From NCBI GenBank assembly GCA_949987565.1, contig OX465107.1, positions 19,138,607-19,202,606 of the forward strand: a stretch of DNA of 64,000 bases. Direction: 5' to 3'. Positions within the stretch are counted from its first letter, which is position 1; every line of letters starts with the position of its first letter. Source of the stretch: Luidia sarsii (taxonomy: Eukaryota; Echinodermata; Asteroidea; Paxillosida; Luidiidae). Of the stretch, positions 36,001 through 44,475 are shown piece by piece. Under the pieces are notes generated by a model. That model saw nothing but the letters and a program-made list of their open reading frames with translations. It was not told where the DNA came from and did no database searches. The translations under genes and the position numbers were made by a program.

Positions 36001-39000
36001 CCTCCGATTGACCTTAGGCATTTTAATAGTAACTAGACAGTATGCACTTTAGGCCTACACAATGTGAAAAGATAGTGGTCTTAGTCGAACAGATAATTCA
36101 ATGACAAATTCAGGATTGCACATAATGACTAGCCAGCTGGGAAAAGTGCATACGCGTTCGTAGCAGCAAATATTTTATCGATGCAGCAAGCAAGTTCAAG
36201 CTTGATAAAGCTGATATACCACTGGACAAGATTCTTTAAAACTCTTCCTTTAAAAGGAATTATGAGTTGAGAATATTTTTTAGGCTATTCACGGTGATAC
36301 GTTAGCGTGTCAAGAACACTTTGAATCTCTCTCTGTGTGGTTCTGAAACTTGGCATTTCAGAAACCATATACCCTGTCCGTCGTCAAGAGATTGAGTCAT
36401 GAATTGTTGAGTTTGACGACAAACTGTTGTTTTTCTCTTTTCAGAGGAGAAAGGAGAGGAGGTTGAGCAGGAGGAGGGTCATAGTACGGAGGTAGACTGC
36501 CGCTACGATACTACCCAAACACCGACAGAAATCTACTGGATGAGCCCAACGGGAGAGAAGATTAGCAAGGACAGTACAGCGTTCAGCGAAAAGTAGGAAC
36601 CACTACGAAACAAAACAAAAAACGTTTCAATGTCATTTCAAGAAGGGCTTTCAAATCATTTTGGGACCGAACCTTGATCTGACAAAGGACCAAGAAGTGT
36701 CCCATAATGCACACCAATCTTCTGTGGTGTCACGATCACATAACCTGTAGACGGGCGGCGCCTTTTCGGAACTGCACCGGGCTATCGTCATGCCACGGGA
36801 ACCAGACTAAACGTGCTTTTGTATACGTGTGGCGTGTGCGCGTTCAAAATGGTTGCCAATGGTTAAGTTTTGCCTGTGGTTTTCAAGATGGCAGCTTCCA
36901 TGAACTTATTGTCTGGCGCCCTCTATCGTCCGCCTATAGGCTGTGTATGTCTGTGGTCACAAGTCAGGGCCCTTTTCCAAAACCCGGCTTAGGCTTCGGC
37001 TCCGGCTTCGTCTCAGTTATCCAAATGCTGAAATACAAGTTAGAGTTCTTTGTTAAAGTTGAAGCTTTGGATTCCTTTTCAAAACTCAGTAAAACATTCA
37101 AAAATGATGCCAAAGGCTTCCTATTTTCATGTCTTGTACTTGAAATGGATGAAAGTGACAGAGACAAAGCCGGAGCCTGAGCCTAAGCCGGGCTTTGGAA
37201 AAGGACCCAGGTTACAATGGCTTTGAAGCCTGGTGTGTGCGTTATCATCTGTCTTTTGTGAAAACCATCTTGATTTGCAAATTGGCTGTTAAGTGAATCT
37301 TAGAATTCTATCTTCAGTCTTCTTATTTGTTGGATGAGTGTCTCCTCTCACTATCTACGTTCGTTTAGGTTCAAGATTACCGGCAGCAAGTTGATCGTTC
37401 GAGGAGTGCAGGGTGATGACGTAGGCACCTACCATTGTGTCGTCATCATGGCGGATGGAACCAGCGAGACTGCAGACGCCAAAATAAGTCAGTTGCTATA
37501 ACAACTTTGTCTTCGAAAAAATAATAGCCGTAGAACTAATCATGGTTGTGCCATGGAAACTCACAAACATTTTCATGACATTATGGAGCACGAAGATATT
37601 ATTGACATTATATAAAATATTTTCATGTTGGTGTTTTAAAGCAGAGAATAGCGGTTTAAAAACACACGTGTAAAATGATATACGCCTTTGTTAGTAATAT
37701 TATTGATATTTCTGTTAATCAAGATTGTCATTAATCTAATGGTAAGAGCGCTGGTAGTGGTATGCAAAACCAGAGGCCTCGGTATTGTTCCCACGCCAGC
37801 TTTTCTTCTATTTGTTTGACTAATAAAATCTCGTGATTTCTCGTTTTGTTTCCACTAGACGTGCTGACGTGTACATCCAATCCTTGCCACAATGGCGGAG
37901 TTTGTGTGGAACACGACTACGGTAACGGCTTGATGTTCACGTGTGAATGTACGGTGGGCTATGAAGGACACACGTGTGACCAAGTCTGTGAGTATAGGCC
38001 CTATATGAAAACCTCGTTGCAGTGAACCATCCTGCAGACATTTCGTGTCATTGCTAGCTCGAGCGAAACGCTGGTTTGGATTTGGGCTCGGGTTGGGGCT
38101 GCGGTTTGGGCTCGGGTTTGAGCTCGGGTTTGGGTTCGGGTTTGGGTTCGGGTTTGGGTTCGGGTTTGGATTCGGGTTTGGGTTCGGGTTTGGGTTCGGG
38201 TTTGGATTCGGGTGTGGGTTCGGGTTTGGGTTCGGGTTTGGGTTTGAGCTCGGGTTTGGGCTCGGGTTTGAGCTCGGGTTTGGGTTCGGGTTTGGGTTCG
38301 GGTTTGGGTTCGGGTTTGGATTCGGGTGTGGGTTCGGGTTTGGGTTCGGGTTTGGGTTTGAGCTCGGGTTTGGGCTCGGGTTTGAGCTCGGGTTTGGGTT
38401 CGGGTTTGGGTTCGGGTTTGGGTTCGGGTTTGGATTTGGGTGTGGGTTCGGGTTTGGGTTCGGGTTTGGGTTTGAGCTCGGGTTTGGGCTCGGGTTTGAG
38501 CTCGGGTTTGGGTTCGGGTTTGGGCTAGGGCTGCTGCTTAAGCATGTGGTTGGGCTTGGATCACGGGTCGGGTTTGGGCTAGGGCTGCTGCTTGAGCATG
38601 GGGTTGGGCACGGGTCGGGTTTGGGCTTGAGCGATCGGGCTCGGGTTTGGGTAAGCTACTTGTGTTCAGGCTTGCTCGGGTTTGGGCTCGAAGTTGAGCC
38701 TTTTATAAAGGTATTAAAAATCAGACTTTTAACCAGTGTTTCTCTTAAGCTTAGCTTCCATAAAGAAGAGTAATTCGCCCAACTATTCTCACCAATGTTC
38801 TGCTTTACGGCTCGTTTACAGCCGCTGTGTTCATGGGCGATATGTCAATGGTCATCATTGGTCTCTGTGCGCTGGTCATCGTCATACTAGCTGTGGTCGT
38901 TTACTACATGAGGAACAAACAGTAAGGATGGTGGTTTGTCTGTTCCCTATTAAATCAGTCCTCTTTCTAAATGACTTTCATTAAGTTGACAAATCCCCTT

Positions 39001-42000
39001 TTAATTATGCCACATCAATTAGTCATTTGCAAAAAAAATCCCATTGTTGTATCTTTACAACTATGACGTGAAATCACAATTTAAACAAATTGCCGGCCTT
39101 TTAGGCCCAACAAATCATTAATTGGAAGATTTAACATTCAGTCCTCAGCACCTGAAGTTTCAGTATACGGAAACTGATGTAAGTGCAATAAAGTGCAATT
39201 TTATACGGTTGTTTTTTGTTCAAATTTTTGTCCCCCATAACTCTTGAAGATATTTTTTTCCGTCCAGGCAACAAGCTCAAGGCCCTTTTTCTGGCACGTC
39301 TGATTCCGTTACCGTGGAGATGGAAGCCGTCTCCCCAGCCAAACCGCTCCTCACTGACGCAGAGGTCGACATCTTCCGAGAAATCTCCCGGGAAGAGTTC
39401 AAGAACTTCAAGCAGTCGAACTCCTACAGCCTCTTCAAGGGCAAGCGGGAGAGCAGGTCGGGCCCCACCATAGAGACGGAGGCGATAGACCGAGCGGGCA
39501 GCGATGCCGACAGGGACCGGGCAGAGATTGACGACGGGGATGACGCAGCACCCGTGGAGAAGGGGAGGCAGACGGCGTCCTTTGCCGGCACGCCGACCAA
39601 GAAATCCTCGTCGGCCGAGTCCGTGTCTCTGCCCTCGTCGCCCGTGCCGACCACGGAGGAGGTGGAGCAGCAGAGGTCCACCCACATCGCCCTGTCCAGC
39701 CCCGGACGGTCCGGCCTGGAGGAGATCCTCTCCATGGCCGACTACCAGGAGAGCAAGCCCCGTCGGGGAAGCAGCTCGTCCGGCCTGCTGTCGAGTCCCC
39801 GCCTCGTGGCTCCACCCGCCGCCGTGCAGCAGCGCGCCTCACCGCTGGATATAAGCGGCAAGTCACGGTCGGCTAGCTCCGCGTCGGCCCGATCGGCGGC
39901 CTCGAGAGCCCGGAAGTCCCTGACCTACGCAGCCCAGCCGGTGTACCGCAACAGTCGCTACGTCGTGACCTACGAGGAAGACAGGGCGAGCCTTGACGCG
40001 GCGCAGTCGCATTCAGGTCACCGCGTGAGGGCGGGCTCTGCTCAGCTCCTGGAGCGAATCCGATCGGTCTCCACCAGCGACCACTCGGCTCCGCTCATTG
40101 TCAAATCCTCCTCGGGAAAACTGAGGGCAGTGAGGTACGAGGGCAGGGAAGAGAGGGCGCCCTCTATGGTGGACTCGTCCGCACCGCTTGGCTCGCCGGC
40201 TCGCCGAGGTAGCTCTGTTCTTAGTTCGGTATCGTTGAAGGCTCGTAGGGACCAGGCCGAGGAATCCAATGCGTGGATCCCCATTGAGGAGTCTTTGCCA
40301 TCAGCCACCGTTGTATCTCCATCAGTATCTGAAAGTCATCCTCAGCACTCAAGCAAGCACCGTGTAGCAGAGGCATCCACTGGTACCAGTTGTCAATCGA
40401 TCGTCAATGAGGAGACGGCATCTTCCCCGGCTGCATCCATGAAGACACACTCCCACCTGCCGTCATCGGATGCAGATGCCGCGTCTAGTGCTGTCGATGT
40501 CTTGGATGTGGATACCCGTGGATCGCATCACTCCGATGGTCGTCTAGAGAGGACGCCCTCTACACCAGGATCGTCGGCACCCCTAAGGTCAACATCACCG
40601 CGAGGAGGCTCTGTTCTCATCCCCGAATCTGTGAAGACGAGCAGGACTCAGGTTGGCGGTTCATATGCTTCTATTCCGAAGTCCACGACGTCTGCCGCCG
40701 TGGAATCAGCACCGACCTCAGAAACACCGACTCACGTCGCATCGAGTCGGTCCCTCATTGATGGAGAGAAGACAACGTCTTCGACTGCATCCCCCAAGAC
40801 GTCACAGCATCCATCGCCGGACGGAGTTCCTGTCAGCGCCTCTATTGTGCTCGATGGCTCATCGGTAGATTCCCTTCATGGGCCTAGTCAGCCTGGAGCT
40901 CATCGGGTTGCCCAGACGGAATCCTCAGTCGGATCGGCCGAGCGGACATCAAAGAACTCACAATCCAAGCATTCAGATGTGGCAGTTACTAGAAGCGAGT
41001 CACCCCTGGTGCCAAGGGTCCACCCGGCGAAGTCCGTCTCGTTTGCTCGTTCGGATACGGCTGTTGAGCCGCCCAAAAGCCGGTCCGAGAACCACTCCGG
41101 GAGCACCGTGCTGAAGGGAGCTTCCTCGCCCGGCATCTGCCACGCTCCGCTGATCGTGAAATCCTCGTCCGGGAATCTACGGGCCGTCAGACCTGGAAGC
41201 CGTCACGAGCATCGAGCGAAGACCTCGCGTGGATCGCTGGCAGCGTCTGGCTCGGCTGCCGGACGTACGGCATCCATCGCCAGCACCCGCTCCGTTACAG
41301 AAGAGTCCCTGGCCGGTGACTCTTCCCACGAAGCCGACGGCTGTTCCAGGGTGTCCATCCCTACAAGTGGACCGACAGCGGATGCGATAGACGGACCACC
41401 CCATCAGACGACGCACACCGGTCGTCCGTCCAAGTTTGGCTTCCCGGCCTACACTCGGAAACTGTCCCTCGCTGCCGACTCGCTTCCGCACGCAGATGCC
41501 GCCGCAGAGCCGCTCTCTCCACTCCCGAGCCGAGACCCGAGCGGGGCTTCGTCGTCGACGGTCCGCCAAGCCACTTCCTCGGCCGCCTGCCCCTCCCTGG
41601 AGTCCCGGCACAGCTCGCATCAGTGCCCGCTGGTGACGGCGCAGGAGATAGCCAGGGTCCTCTCCGACCACATCTCGTCTCTCGGTGCCGAGGAGCTGAC
41701 CGTCTCGCCGACTCGGTCCCAGCCTGCGGACTTCCCGACCACCTCCGCTTCGGACGCGAACCAAGAGCGCGCTCATGATGAAGTCGCCGTCTCGTCGTAT
41801 CACACAGCCCTGGCAGCCCTCGACGTCGACAGCAACAACGAGGTGGTGTCTCGGTGTCTCGAGACGGAAGATGCAGACGGCGTTGCCGCGGTGACGTCCC
41901 ATCACTGGCAGCCGCTTCCTGAGTTCGAAGATGCAGAGGTCGGGATGAAGACTTCCCCAGCAGAGGAGCAAGAACTGAACATCGGCGGGCATGAGCAGGC

Positions 42001-42469
42001 AGCGACGCCGGCAAGAGCCGCTTCTGATATGATGAGCGATGATCATGGAGAAGTGGCCGATGACTGGAGACCACTTCAATTCAGTACAACCAGTACAGTG
42101 CGAGATGCAGACGTCCTTAGCAGAGACATCGCTTGCCATGACAACCCTGGGAATGTTCAGAATGTTATGGACTCGGTCCAAAGCCTGGATGGACGGGGTG
42201 TCCAAACGCAGCATTCCGACCACGGCCACGAGGCGACTTCTCAACAGCGGAGGGGCTCCAAGTTCGGCTACTCGGGCTACGCCGAGAGGCTCTCTCACAT
42301 CGTGGACGGCCCAACAGCGCCCCCTACCAACCAAGTAGCCCCATCTCCGGCGCAGATCCCAAGCCAGAGTGCGACTGACGAGGATGAGGACGAGACGGAC
42401 TTGCCGTTTGACGATGCCCTGGAAGGGATTTCTGATCTTGGAGAAGGTTCTGACAAAAACGCAGAATGA
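29932..42469 (+). CDS. Large type I membrane protein: TSP1-Ig-EGF-TM with long tail
   Basis: Nine exons: 29932-30097, 30917-31130, 31237-31379, 32027-35911, 36445-36592, 37369-37487, 37859-37987, 38822-38921 and 39268-42469 (TGA). They total 8106 nt, or 2701 residues, and every junction keeps phase. Order: a signal peptide (about 1-26), a Cys-containing, possibly Ig-like N-terminal region (about 56-174), a long acidic low-complexity ectodomain, one thrombospondin type 1 repeat (about 1414-1469), one Ig domain (about 1475-1558), one EGF domain (about 1560-1600), one transmembrane helix (about 1610-1631) and a Ser/Ala-rich cytoplasmic tail of about 1070 residues. The Ig-EGF-TM order recalls neuregulins, but EGF Cys1-Cys2 spacing (four residues) is unlike EGFR ligands, so I do not assign that name. 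It may act in adhesion or signalling at the cell surface (inference). An AATAAA at 42486-42491 follows the stop closely. Confidence 0.85.
30917..31379 (+). CDS. Membrane-protein gene, N-terminal ectodomain exons
   Basis: Exons 30917-31130 and 31237-31379 encode a segment with Cys near its start (LSPCVKVL), a core Trp (IEIEWFRVE), two further Cys (MQECHNQLVCEA, which spans the splice junction) and a beta-rich end ([12 protein letters not shown]). This pattern could be a divergent Ig-like or similar beta-sandwich domain; I cannot name the family. The second exon ends at a weak donor (GTGCAA), directly before the (CCCAT)n intron. Confidence 0.7.
31397..31860 (+). repeat. (CCCAT)n pentanucleotide satellite
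   Basis: About 460 bp are built from CCCAT with CCTAT, CCCAC and related variants. They fill most of the 647-bp intron between exons 31379 and 32027. All three plus-strand frames stay open for long distances because the pentamer lacks stop codons, which gives spurious His/Pro/Ser/Ile-rich proteins. Confidence 0.95.
32027..35911 (+). CDS. Membrane-protein gene, giant ectodomain exon ending in TSP1
   Basis: A single 3885-nt exon encodes about 1295 residues. Most is acidic, hydrophilic, low-complexity sequence rich in Asp, Glu, Ser and Pro. It contains two related copies of a motif with core TPEPG(V/I) (33595-33663 and 33738-33815) and an acidic Ser-Gly site ([10 protein letters not shown], near 35600) that could take a glycosaminoglycan chain (inference). 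The end holds a canonical thrombospondin type 1 repeat: [17 protein letters not shown], then RQRTC, then C...C...C, six cysteines in all. The exon may be read through from the upstream repeat, but phase G|AC with the exon ending at 31379 supports the acceptor at 32026. Confidence 0.85.
36445..37487 (+). CDS. Membrane-protein gene, Ig domain exons
   Basis: Exons 36445-36592 and 37369-37487 encode one immunoglobulin domain: VDCRY (B-strand Cys), IYWMSPTG (C-strand Trp), LIVRGV and DDVGTYHC (F-strand D-x-G-x-Y-x-C motif). It is split by an intron within the fold. The intron contains an inverted-repeat element at 36967-37208. Confidence 0.85.
36967..37208. mobile_element. MITE-like element with about 51-bp inverted ends
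   Basis: The left end starting GGGCCCTTTTCCAAAACCC and the right end are reverse complements over about 51 bases with a handful of mismatches; the whole is 242 bp. The interior has no credible gene. It sits inside the Ig-domain intron of the membrane-protein gene. Confidence 0.75.
37730..37806 (+). mobile_element. Degenerate tRNA-derived SINE fragment
   Basis: It resembles the family tRNA-like head: CTAATGGTAAGAGCGCTGG, then GCAAAACCAGAGGCCTCGG and a decayed B box. It ends about 50 bp before the EGF exon. Confidence 0.6.
37859..37987 (+). CDS. Membrane-protein gene, EGF exon
   Basis: One EGF-like domain fills the exon: C-x4-C-x5-C-x12-C-x-C-x8-C ([12 protein letters not shown]...[12 protein letters not shown]). 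The closing GYEGHTC is typical of EGF folds. The long Cys3-Cys4 loop resembles growth-factor EGF modules, while the short Cys1-Cys2 loop resembles Notch-type modules. Confidence 0.88.
38072..38530 (+). repeat. G-triplet minisatellite with 114-bp higher-order unit
   Basis: About 460 bp of 6-bp units of the types GGGTTC, GGGTTT, GGGCTC and GAGCTC lie in the intron between the EGF and TM exons. A 114-bp higher-order unit (19 hexamers) repeats: the variant block starting GGATTCGGGTGT or its near match recurs at 38204, 38318 and 38432. GGG every six bases on the non-template strand gives extreme G-quadruplex potential. The Gly/Phe and Gly/Leu/Ser open frames through it are artefacts. Confidence 0.95.
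38822..38921 (+). CDS. Membrane-protein gene, transmembrane exon
   Basis: The exon encodes a short juxtamembrane piece and the helix [20 protein letters not shown] followed by MRNKQ, a basic stop-transfer anchor. The orientation is type I, given the upstream signal peptide and extracellular modules. Confidence 0.9.
39268..42469 (+). CDS. Membrane-protein gene, cytoplasmic-tail exon and stop
   Basis: A single 3202-nt exon encodes about 1066 residues of Ser/Ala/Arg/Asp-rich tail. Third codon positions are strongly G/C-rich compared with the flanking introns. Internal repeats: [10 protein letters not shown](K/N)LRAVR at 40088-40135 and 41144-41191; SKFG(F/Y)xxYxx(K/R)LS at 41429-41467 and 42257-42295; and S-APL-S-RRG/PRGGSVL blocks near 40170-40215 and 40565-40620. 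The repeated tyrosine and serine motifs suggest docking or phosphorylation sites (inference). An acidic stretch precedes TGA. Confidence 0.85.
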
Positions 42470-42607
42470 AAAAAGGTATTACAAGAATAAAATCGAAAAT
42501 CTTGGATCGCTGGAGTATTAAGTGACCCCCACCTAAAACCAAAGGATAATTGGCCGTTTATAATAATAATTTGGTGCGGGTAATCGAAAAAAAAGTTTGA
42601 AAAGCTG

Positions 42608-42895
42608 CGGCTGTGTGAGTTTGTGTGGTGCCAGAACTGCTCTAGCCAGGTTTGCAACAATTACAACAATTGGTTGTTTTCATCTGAATAGAAAATGGGG
42701 GCGTGATCTGTGGAGTAACTATGGCGGTTATCTATTCCGACTGGTACCCACTAAAGCAACGATCAAGGAACATTTGTGAAGGCTGGCATTATTTTAAGGG
42801 CTGGGTAGCTCAAGTTTCAAGAGCACTGGTACGTGTATCCAGAGGTCTCGCGGGTTCAGAGGTCTCGGTCCAGTCATATTTTCTTTGCATTTTTT
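42608..42895 (+). mobile_element. tRNA-derived SINE, near full length but diverged
   Basis: It includes the 5' unit (CATCTGAATAGAAAATGGGG, then a decayed version of GTGATCTGTGGAG), the tRNA-like head (GGGCTGGGTAGCTCAAG), a B-box-like GGGTTCAGAGGTC and the GTCATATTTTCTTTGC tail. It is about 70-80% like the better copy at 63115-63385 by eye. Confidence 0.7.
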
Positions 42896-43957
42896 TTAAC
42901 ATGCGTGTCGACGTCACACAAATATTGGGAAGCAAGGAGATCTTATACCCTCGCACAGCCATATAAAGCTGCAATATAAGGCAATTCTCAATTATTGCCA
43001 AGGCGCTATTTGATATCAAGCACACACGTAAGAAAAGTAGACAATGTTATTTTAGAGACAGACATTCGCTTATGATTATTTCAGCATTGTATTTGTAGAA
43101 ACAAAATATGTAAAAATGTCCATACTGCAATTTACATTTGGAACTAAACATGGCACAGCATATTTATGTGCCTTCGGTCTGTGAGATATGTGTGCGATTT
43201 GATTTGGGCATAATATTGACAATGATGAAATATTATACATTTAAAATCTCAAAAATATACTACCCCGGTGCTCTTCATTAAAATTTAGTAGAAAACCCCA
43301 GCATTCCATCTGTCCATGCAAGGGGTTTTCTTTTCTCTCATTAATTGATCTAAAGCTGCTTTTTAGGAATGACGGCAGCGATGTTCATTCGTGCGGTGGA
43401 GATAATAGGTGAGGACAGGTGTTCCAGTCTATTATGAACAAAATGGCGCACAATGGTACCTAGCATTATTATAACCAAAGAAAAAAAACGGGCGAAATTT
43501 AGAGACATGTAAGAAGTTAAAACATTAAAATAAAACTTGTACGAAGTTGCTTGGTGGGGATATGGTGAAGAAAAAAACAACCAATAAGGCCCCTACTGTG
43601 CAGTGTTAATGATTAACAATGATTATAATGATTGAAAGTCAAACTATTATAATACTGTTGTATAACTTTCAACAATAACAAGTATCAATACTTATGTGAA
43701 ATGCTATACAAATTCGATTATAATTATTGCATGGGCCTTAGCCTTTTATACCTTTCCCTTACATTATTACATGCTCTATCAGGCTACATATGGGATTTTA
43801 ATTTGTCAATTCGTACACAGGTCACATAGGCCTACGTTTTGTATGCCTACACCTACATGTAGGCCGAGGCCTACATACGAGTATGTTTACATATAGGTAT
43901 ACATGTATACGGCTGTAGTGGCTTCGGTACGAAGTGACTTGGGTAGGACTTGTGGAA

Positions 43958-44075
43958 TGTTTGCGGTGACACCATGTAAGTCATGTCTTTCGAGATGGAG
44001 TACGGCTCTGAAAAGAGCCGACAACTCAACATTTCGTGCAGTGTATACTCTACCCGTCGGCAGGAGACTGCTGGA
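43958..44075 (-). mobile_element. One arm of foldback element with hammerhead-like core and histone-like stem-loop
   Basis: Read on the minus strand: CTGCCGA (44057-44063), a partly paired stem GGGTAG/CTGCAC, GAAA (44032-44035), TGTTGAGTT, then the 16-base stem-loop at 44004-44019, then CATGGTGTCACCGCAAAC. The same order occurs at 59431-59550. No second arm is found here. Confidence 0.6.
44004..44019 (-). other. Histone-mRNA-type 3' stem-loop match
   Basis: The minus strand reads GGCTCTTTTCAGAGCC, which is identical to the common metazoan histone 3' stem-loop (six-base stem, UUUC loop). No histone coding sequence lies upstream. It belongs to a mobile element. Confidence 0.7.
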
Positions 44076-44475
44076 TTCCAACTATCATCGGAGGATCTTC
44101 AAGATCAAGAATGTTACGATACATGTCTTAGCCTATATATTTTGTTGTTATCTTACTCTATTTTAAACTTACGATATGATGTGTCAATACTAAACTAGAA
44201 GGTAACCCTAACCCAATAACTCATATAAGTCCTATAACCGAACCTGGTTATAAGCCTTATGTTTTGCCAATACAGGAACATAATAATATGGAAATGCTAT
44301 AAAATCACCCAGTGACTTTGTGCATTGGCTTCCTCGTTGGAATATTTGAATGGAATGCAAAAATAGGCCTAAGAGCTTCAGTCACAGTCGTAACAGATTA
44401 CGTTTCAACCTTGGGGTCGTATTTTGGTATGGTAGACGAAATGCCTTTCTAATGGTGAGATGGACATTCTCGCTC

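Larger units (their letters stand above)
42470..44475. other. Convergent intergenic region
   Basis: This lies between two genes that point at each other. It contains AATAAA at 42486-42491 for the upstream gene, a SINE at 42608-42895, and one arm of a foldback element at 43958-44075. The rest is AT-rich with no recognisable gene. Confidence 0.6.

Noticed and set aside
38072..38530. Interstitial telomere repeat
   Set aside because: The units are GGGTTC/GGGTTT, not GGGTTA, and show a local 114-bp higher-order structure.
38045..38773. 242-codon Gly/Phe/Leu frame
   Set aside because: It is a translation of the G-triplet minisatellite inside an intron; the parallel Gly/Ser/Leu frame is the same artefact.
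37859..38921. Naming the membrane protein a neuregulin from its Ig-EGF-TM order
   Set aside because: EGF cysteine spacing (four residues between Cys1 and Cys2), the TSP1 repeat and the very long ectodomain do not fit neuregulins well enough.
43958..44075. Histone gene or pseudogene
   Set aside because: Only the 3' stem-loop matches; upstream sequence has no histone reading frame and the segment recurs as a foldback element.
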